DNA of 64,000 nt, from the NCBI GenBank assembly GCA_010909165.1, contig MU008174.1:1116001-1180000 (forward strand), written 5' to 3'. The notes beneath the pieces are model-generated. The model did not search any database. It was not told where the DNA came from and was given only the letters and a program-made list of their open reading frames with translations. Position 1 is the first letter of the stretch. Each line of letters opens with the position of its first letter. Both the position numbers and the translations under genes were made by a program. The DNA comes from Anthoceros angustus (taxonomy: Eukaryota > Streptophyta > Anthocerotopsida > Anthocerotales > Anthocerotaceae). Below are positions 55,100 through 64,000 of this stretch, piece after piece.

Positions 55100-56520
55100 A
55101 GGAAGCCGATCTCATGCAAGTGGAAATTCAGAAGAAAACTCAACCCTGATGGAAGTGTGGCACAGTTCAAGGCCCGACTAGTTGCCCGGGGCTTCACCCA
55201 GGTGCCCGGCTTCGACTATGAGGAGAATTGGCTTTTCAGCCCAGTGGTAAAATCGACCTCCATAAGAATTCTATTAGCATTCGCAGAGACAAAGATCGCT
55301 GCGGATACATCAAGTCGACGCCAAGACAAGATTCCTCTACGGCACTCTTCATGAAGAAATATACATGTCACAACCACTGTGATTCGTGAAAGATCCGAGG
55401 AAGGTGTGCAAGCTCCTCAAGTCCTCAGACGGTTTGAAACAATCAGACAAGTCCGGAATGAGACCACACGACCTCTATCTCAAGAAGTGTGGTTTCACTC
55501 CACTCACCTCGCATACAAGTGTGTACATTCTCGTGATAAAACCAGTTCATCATCGTTACCTTGTATGTCGATAACTTCATTTTCGTAATGATCATCCTCC
55601 ATTCAAGATGTAAAGGACCCGCTTTCCAAAGAGTAATGGGTAGTGGACATGGGACCCCTTCGCTTTGCCCTAGGTGTGCGGTTTGAGCATAACCCCGCAG
55701 ATCAATCATACTTCATACATCAAGAGCACTACGTGGATCAACTCTTGAGAGATTTAATTTGAAGGACGCAAAACTGTGTCGACTCCTATCGCCACGGAGA
55801 GAAAGTCAGAAGATCGCCCAACATCACCAAGAAGTCAAGGAGATGCAAGTACCTTATAATGAAGCGGCAGCCTGTTGTATCTTTCAATATGGACAAGGCC
55901 CGACATAGCTCAAGCTGTGAACATTGCCTCCAGATACTTGTCCAATCCTGGACGAGCCCATGGGACCTGCGTGAAGCGAGTGCTTCGTTACTTGAAGGGG
56001 ACCAAGTCTCTGGGACTCGCATACAAAGTCGACCCCACAAGCAAACTCAAGTTAACATCTTACTCGGACGCAGACTGGGCAGGAGATCCCGATGCAAGGA
56101 AGTCCACAGCAGCATATTGCATGATGATCAACCCGTCGATCTCCGAGCGCAAGAAGATGCAAACAATTTGCTGCCGAGCACCAAGCGGAGTATGCTGCCA
56201 CATCACTAGCAGCAAAGGAAATATTGTGGATCAGGCAATTCCTGCGAGACATCAACGAGGATCAGTCAGAACCAACCAAGCTGCTATGTGACAATTAATC
56301 AGCGATTGCCATGACTCACAATCCGATCCTTCATGCGAGAACAAAGCACGTGGAGATTCAGCATCACTTCATTCGGCAGGTAGTGGCAAGCAAGCAGGTT
56401 CTGCTGGAATATGTGAATACAAGCGACAACATCTCCGACCTCCTCACCAAAGGTCTTCCCAAGCCCCTGCACGAGAAGCACGTTGTCGGCATCGGACTCA
56501 CAACTCGTATCGGACAATAG
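55100..56520 (+). pseudogene. Copia reverse transcriptase and RNase H, decayed
   Basis: FKARLVARGFTQVPGFDYEEN opens the reverse transcriptase at about 55160. Many frameshifts follow; a YVDNFIFV block (the YVDD palm, with N for the second D) is visible near 55565. RNase H pieces include SDADWAGDPDARKSTAAYC near 56065 and EYAATSLAAKEILWIRQFL near 56190. The last open piece ends with HVEIQHHFIRQVV, VNTSDNISDLLTKGLPKP and a stop at 56520. Confidence 0.85.
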
Positions 56521-56594
56521 GCTCACAACCACCTACAGCTGGGATTGACGCTATTGGTTTCAAGTCAAGACACAGTGATCCCGAGCGAGGGGAG

Positions 56595-56804
56595 TGTTGA
56601 GCAGTGGCGGCTGGCGCTCACGGATCGGCTAGGGCACGGTTCGAGTTTGATTAGATCGGGCTCATACCCCCGGTAGTTGATGGTAGCAGTAACCCAGAAA
56701 GGAAACAGTGACAGTTGCAACTACACGCACTTGATTGTGTACTTAAGCTCATCTTGTTCACTAATAAAATACTCTCTTTTTTCTCTGCATCGCGCTCCGC
56801 TTTA
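56595..56804 (+). repeat. 3' LTR of the copia element
   Basis: Begins TGTTGAGCAGTGGCGG after a purine tract and ends CTCCGCTTTA. Immediately to its right the germin-like gene resumes with TCCGCTGGTAACCACTGC. Confidence 0.88.
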
Positions 56805-57110
56805 TCCGCTGGTAACCACTGCTCCAAGAGATTGCTTGCTTGTGTCGCCGGGTGTAACCAGGCCGGAGAACTTGAAGTCCTCGGCAATCGTGTCAGCCAC
56901 GGACTTGCACGGGAATTCGTTGACGTGGGGGTTGGGGTTGCTAGTGTCCTGGGCGACGCAGAAATCCTGCAACGGGTCGGCGTCGTTCACCAGGATGAAG
57001 CCCGGCGCAGAAGCAAGGAAGAAGAACACAGCAGCTGCCGCCTAAGCTGCACCCCTAGGCCTGCTGTTGATTGCCTCGTGTGCGCCGCCGTCTCCAAAGG
57101 CTTAGGTTAG
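56805..57110 (-). pseudogene. Germin-like gene A', amino-terminal part upstream of the copia insertion
   Basis: The minus strand gives a signal-peptide-like start region, then FFLASAPGFILVNDADPLQD, FCVAQDTSNPNPHVNEFPCK, EDFKFSGLVTPGDTSKQSLG and VVTSG, where the copia LTR begins. It is about as similar to gene A as the spacer copies are to each other. At the place where gene A has its ATG this copy has ACG, and a short deletion plus a TAG follow, so the start of the gene is also lost. The remainder is at 50005-50276. Confidence 0.88.
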
Positions 57111-57272
57111 ACAACCTTCCACAAAACTGGTGTTGAGCACTATATGCAGCTATCTGACGGAGAGCCCAGCAAATGATCGCTGAAAGGCCTTCAACCTGAG
57201 TTCGGCTGCACTTTGATTGATCTTGCAATTGTTGCCCTTGTAACTTGAAAGACAGATGTTGTAGCAAGCCTG

Positions 57273-57545
57273 GGAGAATGTTGTGAAAAAGCTCTAGCGG
57301 ACATACTCGGTTCTGGGGAGAATGTTGTGAAACAGCTCTGGCTGACATACTCGGTTCTGGAGAGAATGTTGTGAAACAGCTCCGGCTGACATACTCGGTT
57401 CTGGGGAGAATGTTGTGAAACAGCTATGGCTGACATACTCGGTTCTGGGGAGAATGTTGTGAAACAGCTCTGGCTGATATACTCGGTACTGGGGAGAATG
57501 TTGTGAAACAGCTCTGGCTGACATACTCGGTTCTAGCTCTGGCTG
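57273..57545. repeat. 44-bp minisatellite, about six copies
   Basis: The unit GAATGTTGTGAAACAGCTCT + GGCTGACATACTCGGTTCTGGGGA recurs at about 57275, 57320, 57364, 57408, 57452 and 57496. One related single unit sits at the same place upstream of gene A (about 60200-60245). Copies are adjacent without spacers, so this is not a CRISPR-like array. It lies between the presumed TATA box and the start region of gene A'. Confidence 0.93.
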
Positions 57546-58790
57546 ACATATTCGGTTCTTGCTCTGGCTCTGGCTCTTTTATAGTAGTCAAATGTCGGAA
57601 AGATGGCGTGTCAACCTTGACTAGATACGAGCTGGGGCAAGGCTTGTCGGATATGAATTCTCTAGTGAGGCACCTGGAGGCTGGGGTGTTGGACGGCAAC
57701 TGCAGACGCGCCTTCGAGCAAATGGCCCCACAGATAGAGTCGCCACCTTTGGACTATTGTAAAATATTATATAAATAAAAGGACCAAAGTCAGCATTCCA
57801 CTGACGGCCTGACAGGACATGAAGAACGCGAATCCCGTATCTGCAAGTGTTTATCAGAGACTAGCAGAGTAATAATCATGCTGGCAACATCATATCCACG
57901 TACGTACGGGCTCCGAGCCATCCTTGAATACATGTTTCAGGTAACCAATAAGGTGGCAAGCTCACCTCTTGGCAATCTCGATTCAGGGATGAGAGGAAGC
58001 TATAGAGAATGCTAATCAAAGATTCTTATTACGAGTGTGAAGTTGATTCAGAACCAATTCATACGATTTGCGCACCGGGTGCTGAAATGCCGATCAGATG
58101 CGGTATACTCATCAAATGCTCTATCTAGCTAGATTCCTTGTGTGATCAGTGGTGCATTGAAGGTGGCTTAGTCCCATCCGCATCCACTCGACTCATACGA
58201 ACTTTGCGGCTACAGGCTACAGCTGGCTGCAGGAAGCATCCCTGATAGACATGGGTGGCTTGGGGTCATACGAAGGTGTGCAGGAAACTCCTCGATTATA
58301 GTTCGGCAACGCATGTCTTGTCCTCGCATTATTTTGCACAATTTGATCGGGCAAGTATGCTGTAAACACGTACATATCTCCGGTAAGCCATAACAACCAA
58401 CATGGCCTGTGGTAACGGGTGTGGATAGTGTTTCTCTCTTTTTTACAATTTTGATGTTCTTTCATATCTGGGTCTTGTTTCACATATTTTGGCTGCTATG
58501 CCTGGTCTTTGCTGTTATGCTTGTTGCCCACATATTGTCCGTGGAAGGAATGGGGTACGCTTGTTGTGAGAATCCGTCCCCGAATTCAGATCATGCAATG
58601 CTTGGTGAATACAACTTGCCATGGAGGACATGTTTTGCCCAAATTAAAGACGAAAGGTGTGGGCCCAAACAAGGTACGTAGTTTTAGTACATACATGAAA
58701 CAACCAGATGTGCAAAGACGGTGGACATGCACGGGTAGGTTGACAATTGGAGAGGCAATTGACATGTGAAAACACACATTTGAACACAGC
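57546..58790. repeat. Germin-cluster spacer, second copy
   Basis: Matches 60240-61620 in order, for example GCTGAAATGCCGATCAGATG versus GCTGAAATTCCGACCAGATG and GGCAACATCATATCCAC in both. A TATA box on the minus strand (TATAAAAG at 57576-57583) precedes gene A'. No gene is recognised in the spacer. Confidence 0.8.
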
Positions 58791-58794
58791 TTCT

Positions 58795-59130
58795 CACAAG
58801 GAAGAAGAGCACAGCGGCGGCCGCCACTAGCGTGACCTGGTCAGCTTTTCGCCATCTCCAAGTCTTCTTGTAGAGAAATCTCAAATTCCAAGTCTGAACT
58901 TGGCCACTTGCCCTGGAAAGTTCACCGTCTGAAATTTGAGCTGGTGCTAGCGATACATATATGTATGCAATCAGACAACTCACACCCGCCAATTCCTCGA
59001 AGAAAATGGCTGCCGATCGGCGCTAGTACTGACTCAGGCCTACACCAGAGGCAGTTGGCTGCAAGTGCTGTAGAAAATAGGCGGATGCTGCTCAGCAGGA
59101 TTGAAAGACAATGTACGCTTTCTTAGAACA
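58795..59130 (-). pseudogene. Amino-terminal relic of a B-type germin-like gene
   Basis: The minus strand matches the 5' end of gene B (62341-62600): a leader with GAGCTGGTGCTAGCGAT (plus strand), then a signal-peptide segment reading VTLVAAAAVLFFL, after which similarity stops at 58795. The rest of the gene is missing and the sequence passes into the spacer copy. Confidence 0.8.
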
Positions 59131-59220
59131 GGACTGGTGAGGTACGGAGATGAGAAGGATGCCTCCAGCTTCCAATGAGAAGGAGGCAGGTCACATGACA
59201 GGACATCTATTCCTATGACC

Positions 59221-59320
59221 TATCAATGTGGGTAGAGGATATCTATGAGCATGACTTATCATCGCGGGTAGAGATATCATCTACATATTCCAAAGACTTA
59301 TCAATGTGGGTAGAAGGCCT
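59221..59320. repeat. Tandem repeat of the germin-like gene tail beside gene A
   Basis: ATCAATGTGGGTAGAGGATA and shortened variants occur at about 59223, 59261 and 59300; the last includes the stop codon of gene A. It is the same kind of array as at 27787-27905. Confidence 0.75.
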
Positions 59321-60007
59321 CCTGCTTCTTCTCGAGGGCCTTTACATGCTTGGCATTGATGCCAAACGTTTGTGACAAAACATCCACAGGAATGCCTGAG
59401 GTGAAGAGGGCAGGGCGAAGTTGGAAGCCGGAGAGTACTGCGTGTTGAGAGCTGAGATGACCCAGGATGCACCATCTGCTAAATTCTTCATGAAGATCAA
59501 GGATCCCTCGGGAACACGAACACTTCACCCTGCTTCAGAACAGTGCTGTAGAGCTTGTTGGCTTGGGACGGCACGAATCCCACCTCCAGCTCGCCTTCCA
59601 CCAGGTAGATGATCTCGGTGGCCCTGGCGTGGTGGTGCGGCGGGTTGAGCCCACCCTTAGCGAAGTCGATCCTCTGCAAAGCGATGCCGAGGGTGTTCAG
59701 CCCAGGGAACACGTTCACGAATCCGCTGGTGACCACTGCTCCAAGAGGGTGCTTGCTGGTGTCGCCGGTGTAACCAGGCCGGAGAACTTGAAGTCCTCGG
59801 CAGTCGTGTCGGCCACGGACTTGCAAGGAATCCATTGATGTGGGGGTTTGGATTGCTAGTGTCCTTGGCGACGCAGAAATCCTGCAACGGGTCGGCGTCG
59901 TTCGCCAAGATGAAGCCCGGCGCAGACGCAAGGAACAAGAGCACAGCGGCTGCCACCATCACCGTGACCTGCACCCCTGTTCCTGATTGCTTCGTGTGTG
60001 CCGCCAT
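59301..60007 (-). CDS. Germin-like protein gene A (frameshifted in this sequence)
   Basis: The ATG at 60007 opens a signal peptide (VMVAAAVLLFLASAPGFILA), then DADPLQDFCVAKDTSNPNPH, the second conserved Cys, germin box 1 (NPPHHHARATEIIYLVEG) and the end EKKQEAFYPH with a stop at 59301. Four single-base losses, each in a run of three or four C or G (near 59832, 59768, 59510 and 59415), shift the frame. The length of 707 plus 4 is an exact multiple of three (236 residues), so sequencing error is a serious alternative to decay. Germins are secreted cupins, some with oxalate oxidase or superoxide dismutase activity. In germin box 2 (FPRGSLIFMKNV in the related gene B) the metal-binding His is absent. 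A TATA box is at 60252-60258. Confidence 0.8.
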
Positions 60008-61700
60008 CTCCAAAGGCCTTAGAACCTTCCACAGCTGCCTTGCAAAACGGGTATACGCAATAGGCTGACGAAGAGCCCAACAAATGAGCTGTGGAGAGGT
60101 CTGACAGGCCTTCAACGTGATTGAGCACTACTCCACTTCGATTGAAAGTGCGATTGCTGTTGCTGATGAGACCGCAAAGACAGAAGTTGTGAGCAAGCCT
60201 GAATGTGTGAAGCAGCTAAAGCTTGTTGACATGCTCGGCTCTGGCTACCTGCTTTATAGTGGCCCCATTTGCTCAAAGACGCGTCTGCAGTTGCCGTCAA
60301 CGTCCCAGCCTCCAGGTGCTTCACTAAAGAACTCATATCTTCAACGACTTGCGCCAGTTGCGATCAAGTCAAGCTGGACACGCCATCTTTCCGACATTTG
60401 ACTCCTCCAGGATGCATGCTACTCCCAGGCCCAACGGGCCCACAGTCCCCACCTGGGGCCTACTATGCAAGCAACGAAGGACTGGTGTCAGCATCCCACG
60501 GAGAGCCTGACAGGACATACAGCACACGAATCCGGTAACTGCAATTGTTTAGTAGAGACTAGAGTCGTAATCATGTTGGCAACATCATATCCACATAGCT
60601 ACAGGCTACAACCCGTCGTTGAGAATAGAGACTTTATTATGAAAAACAGATTGGAAAAACCCATCCACATGTGACAAAGGAAACAACCCCCAGGAGAGTA
60701 CAAGACCATAGCACTAACCCCCGTTGTGGCCGATCTTGTAGCTACCGACCGCGCCAAGAATATCAAAATCGGGGATAGGAATCTTCAAGATGTACATGTT
60801 TCAGCTTCATTGTGCAAGCTTGCCTCTCATTGGCAACGATATCGCATGCATTCAGCTATTGGAAGCAGCCAATTGAAGACCCTTGTTACATGTGTGAAGT
60901 TGACCCATTTCATACGATATCTGCATCCGGTGCTGAAATTCCGACCAGATGCGGTATCCTCGTCGAATGCCCCAGATTCTACTAATATGATGACTTTTGC
61001 ATTGAAGGTGGATTGGCTCCATCCCGCATCCACTCGACCCAGAGAAGGTTTGTGGCTACAGCTGCCCGCAGGAAGCATCCTTGGTGTTACAACGCGAAGG
61101 TGTGCAGGAAGCTGCCTGAGGTCACGAATGTCGTGTATTTGACTCCTTGCATTACTTTGCATGATTTTGAAAGTCTGCTGCCAATGCGTACCCGACCATA
61201 ACCGACAACAAACAAGGTGGCCTCTGCTAACGTGTGTGGAGAGTGTCTTTCCTTTCTTAAGAATCGGCTGTGCTTGCACCTCTTGGTCATGTGATCACAT
61301 GTGAACCATTCCTAGATTGTTTGGCTACTATGCCTAGTTTTGTTTGTAGTGGAACTTTACGGAAGGATCTGAGTACGGTTGTGATGAGAAGCCGTTCCAG
61401 AATACCAAATCATGAGATGCTTGGTGTATACTGCTTGCTTCCAGGAGGCCATGTGCAAGGTAGTTATAGTACATGGAAAGAACATGATGTGCAAAAAGCG
61501 CTGGAATTGCAGTACTGCACGGGTAGGTTGACAACTGGTACATTTGCGCTGAGAGAGTCCTGTACCGGTGGAGACCGAACGAGGCTTTAGATGCGTGTGC
61601 CATCGACGCAACTTGATACACCAAATTGAAGAATTGGAAATCATATTTGTATTGGAACGATGAGCCACAACGACATCCATACAGAGTATCGAAAAAACAT
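60008..61700. promoter_or_regulatory. Gene A promoter and germin-cluster spacer, first copy
   Basis: The proximal part holds the leader and TATA box (CTATAAAGC on the minus strand, about 245 bases before the ATG) of gene A. The rest, to about 61620, is the spacer duplicated at 57546-58790. No gene is recognised. Confidence 0.5.
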
Positions 61701-61716
61701 GTTACAGATAGCTATA

Positions 61717-62404
61717 TCAATGTGGGTAGAAGGCCTCCTGTGTCTTCTCGAGGGACTTCACGTACTTGGCACCCACGCCAAACGTTTGTGACAGAACATC
61801 CACAGGGATGCCTGAGGTGAAGAGGGCCGGGGCGAAGTTGGAAGCCGGAGAGTACTGCGTGTTGAGAGCTGAGATGACCCAGGACGCACCATCTGCCACA
61901 TTCTTCATGAAGATCAAGGAACCCCTTGGGAACACAAACACCTCACCCTTCTTCAGCACGGTGGTGTAGAGCTTGTAGGCTTGGGACGGCACGAACCCCA
62001 CCTCCAGCTCGCCTTCCACCAGGTAGATGATCTCCGTGGCCCTGGCGTGGTGGTGCGGTGGGTTGAGCCCACCCTTAGCGAAGTCGATCCGCTGTAAAGC
62101 GATGCCGAGCGTGTTGAGCCCCGGAATACGTTCACGAATCCGCTGGTGACAACTGCTCCAAGAGGGTGCTTGCTGGTGTCGCCGGGTGTAACCAGGCCGG
62201 AGAACTTGAAGTCCTCGGCAGTCGTGTCGGCCACGGACTTGCACGGGAATCCATTGATGTGGGGTTGGGGTTGCTGGTGTCCTTGGCGACGCAGAAATCC
62301 TGCAACGGGTCGGCGTCGTTCGCCAGGATGAAACCCGGCGTAGAAGCAAGGAAGCAGAGCACAGCAGCTGCCGCCACCACCGTGATCTGGACCCTCGTTG
62401 CCAT
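61717..62404 (-). CDS. Germin-like protein gene B (frameshifted in this sequence)
   Basis: The ATG at 62404 starts a signal peptide (MATRVQITVVAAAAVLCFLA), followed by NDADPLQDFCVAKDTSNPNP. One base is missing in a C5 run near 62268 and one in a CCCGGGG run near 62127. Beyond these the frame is open to the stop at 61717 (688 + 2 bases = 230 codons, 229 residues). Germin box 1 is GGLNPPHHHARATEIIYLVE, with both His and the Glu ligands; box 2 is GEVFVFPRGSLIFMKNV, with Ile where the fourth metal ligand, His, belongs. The KGE motif and the two amino-terminal cysteines are kept. It is likely a secreted cupin of the cell wall. It is probably a real gene if the C-run losses are errors. Confidence 0.82.
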
Positions 62405-64000
62405 CTCCAACCTTGCTGGTGGAGAAACAAGTTCCAACTCTGCAAGTTCACGTCCGAATTCTAAGCTGGTGCTAGCGATGTGTGCAATCCACACCACTCA
62501 CACCCACCAATTCCTCCGACTAAATGAAAGCCGATGGGCACTTCTACTGATGCAGGCCGTCAGCCTTGGCAGTGAAGATGTGAACTGCAACCTTCTGGTG
62601 TCGATCAAAGGCAGATGTTGCCCAGCTCGATTGAAAGAAAGAAGAATATTTGCTGAGAACTGCTGAGAACTCCTGATGAGATAGATGAGATATGGAGATC
62701 AGGAGGCAGCCTGCAGCTATATATGTGATCATGGCCCTCAGGAGCGTTTGGGGCGTTTGAACTTTGCAGACTCTGCACATCAGGTCAACTGAGTGCGGAA
62801 GGCACTCACTGCATCGTCATCGTTGCGCCGGCCTCTGTCAACGACTGGAGTCAAGCCTGACATGTCTTCAAGACTGACTAGTTTAATAAAACCACAGGCG
62901 GCGCAAGGCAGAGCCCACCTCCACCATGACCGACAAGAAGAGCCATAAAAATTCATCAGAGGAGTATGAACAGTACTGTACACTGCGTATACGTCAGCAT
63001 CCTACTGATCTGACATAGATCTGCATTCCATTACCGTAACGAATTCATAACCAAGTGATCAGATCCGCTTTGAGGCATTAGAAGATCCATCCATGAATCT
63101 ACTTGAAAGCACGCAATCACCGACTGCAAGTGGCTGCATTTGTCTACTTATAGCCCGAATCATACGACATCAAGAGGCTAGAGCCTGCCTGTAGTAAATT
63201 ATGATTTCTGGTCTCATGAGATTTCAGGCAGCTCGGGATCGATCATGATTCTCCTGACCAGATCTACTGGGTATACCCATGATGCATACAATGTAATGTA
63301 TGTAAGCTTTCAAATGTAATACATGAAGCTGTGGAGGAAGCAGCGCCGTTGAATTGACGCTATTGGGGGTCATTCCTGGTCGCGCACATCACCTGCTCAT
63401 GCATTAGAATACGATGAAGAGCTACGTGGCTGCCGTGGCAGGTTCCACAAAGAGCAAGCAATTTGCAAAGGTGCCGGCTGTGCCGTCCATCGGTCCTGAG
63501 CTCGTCCCATAGATCTTTCCATGGGCTTTGTGTACATTTGCTCCAATTATGATTTTTCTCTGAAAAGGCCATCTTCAAAACCAGTTTAAAAATTCATGGT
63601 AGTGGATACATCACAACGACATGAGATTCGAATACATGAATATTAGGAGGTACTTGTCATGGATATCCTCCAGTGGGTGCTTAGTCATATTGATGGTCCT
63701 CTTCAAGTACTTCCGGATCTTGGTGGTGGATGGTAACCAAGGTTTGTAATCACCACACCAGCACCTAATCGTATGCTCTCCAATCCCTCCTTTTATCCAA
63801 TGCTTGAGATGCCTTCCACAAACCTTTTCAGGTTTGCTATTCCACTATAGCTGCAAATCTCTCTCTTGCCGACCACTCTGCCTGTGAAGTTGGACTTCGA
63901 GATCAAGTTAACGCTACCCATAATTCACTCTCATCAGCCTAAGGACTCATCGCATGTTGTTCATAGGTATCATGAAGAGAACGAGATTGTTAGCGACACG
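62405..64000. other. Gene B promoter and unassigned right end
   Basis: A TATA-like GCAGCTATATATGTG lies at about 62711-62725, some 310 bases before the gene B start on the minus strand. From about 62.8 kb to the window end I recognise no gene, RNA or element; short open frames such as minus 63360-63578 have no known motif. Confidence 0.4.

Larger units (their letters stand above)
50277..56804 (+). mobile_element. Ty1/copia LTR retrotransposon inserted in a germin-like gene
   Basis: It is bounded by LTRs of about 204 bp (50277-50480) and 210 bp (56595-56804), both starting TGTTGAGC and ending CTCCGCTTTA. A primer-binding-site-like TGGTATCGGGC follows the 5' LTR, and a purine tract (CGAGGGGAG) precedes the 3' LTR. 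The flanks share ATCC, a likely 4-5 bp target duplication. In order inside: triplicated gag start (50573-52090), gag with zinc knuckle, GAG-pre-integrase, integrase core, decayed reverse transcriptase and RNase H. The order gag-int-RT defines copia. Frameshifts and tandem duplications make it inactive as given. Confidence 0.93.

Noticed and set aside
57273-57545. Possible CRISPR-like array
   Set aside because: The units adjoin without spacers, and the context is plant nuclear DNA.
57191-57699. Minus-strand frames repeating the residues SQHSPQNRVCQPELFHNIL
   Set aside because: These are translations of the 44-bp minisatellite; the unit is not a multiple of three, so the frame cycles and no protein is implied.
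1-64000. tRNA, rRNA or other structured RNA genes
   Set aside because: None was recognised by eye; a covariance-model search would be needed to exclude small ones.

Overview
The window is nuclear DNA from a streptophyte, most likely a non-seed land plant (bryophyte or lycophyte grade). It carries multi-exon genes with GT-AG introns mostly 80-150 bp long, several genes for plastid-targeted plant proteins, and plant-type Ty1/copia, Ty3/gypsy, CACTA and non-LTR elements. The species cannot be fixed from the sequence alone.

Left half (about 1.6-24.9 kb) is gene-dense and unbroken. In order: the E1-alpha subunit of mitochondrial branched-chain keto acid dehydrogenase (+), an ER saposin-like/Canopy protein (+), a GIY-YIG/CGFS glutaredoxin like GRXS16 (-), a PPR4-like RRM+PPR protein (+), a long-form plastid ribosome hibernation factor (+), a giant PTST-like protein with a CBM48 domain and about 11 internal repeats (-), an unassigned coiled-coil protein (+), farnesylcysteine lyase (-) and a SABATH methyltransferase (-). 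I assembled exons by joining GT-AG (one GC-AG) sites that keep phase and family alignment. Four neighbours in a row (GRXS16, PPR4, hibernation factor, PTST-like) act in plastids.

Right half (about 25-57 kb) is almost all mobile DNA: germin-like relics, a CACTA element with clear terminal inverted repeats and a TGT target duplication sitting inside an unknown host ORF, a self-nested duplication of that structure, a truncated copia element, a split CACTA TNP2 transposase, a GC-rich block with three about 850-bp tandem units, and a copia element with both LTRs, a tRNA-Met-type primer site and internal tandem duplications. That copia element is inserted in a germin-like gene.

Right end (56.8-62.4 kb) is a germin-like gene cluster on the minus strand, built from a duplicated unit (B-type gene, spacer, A-type gene). 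The two best copies carry only single-base deletions in C/G runs, and restoring the count gives whole reading frames, so these may be sequencing errors rather than true breaks. Copies of repeats across 28-57 kb likewise differ mainly by short indels. The germin-like proteins also lack the histidine of germin box 2, the fourth metal ligand.
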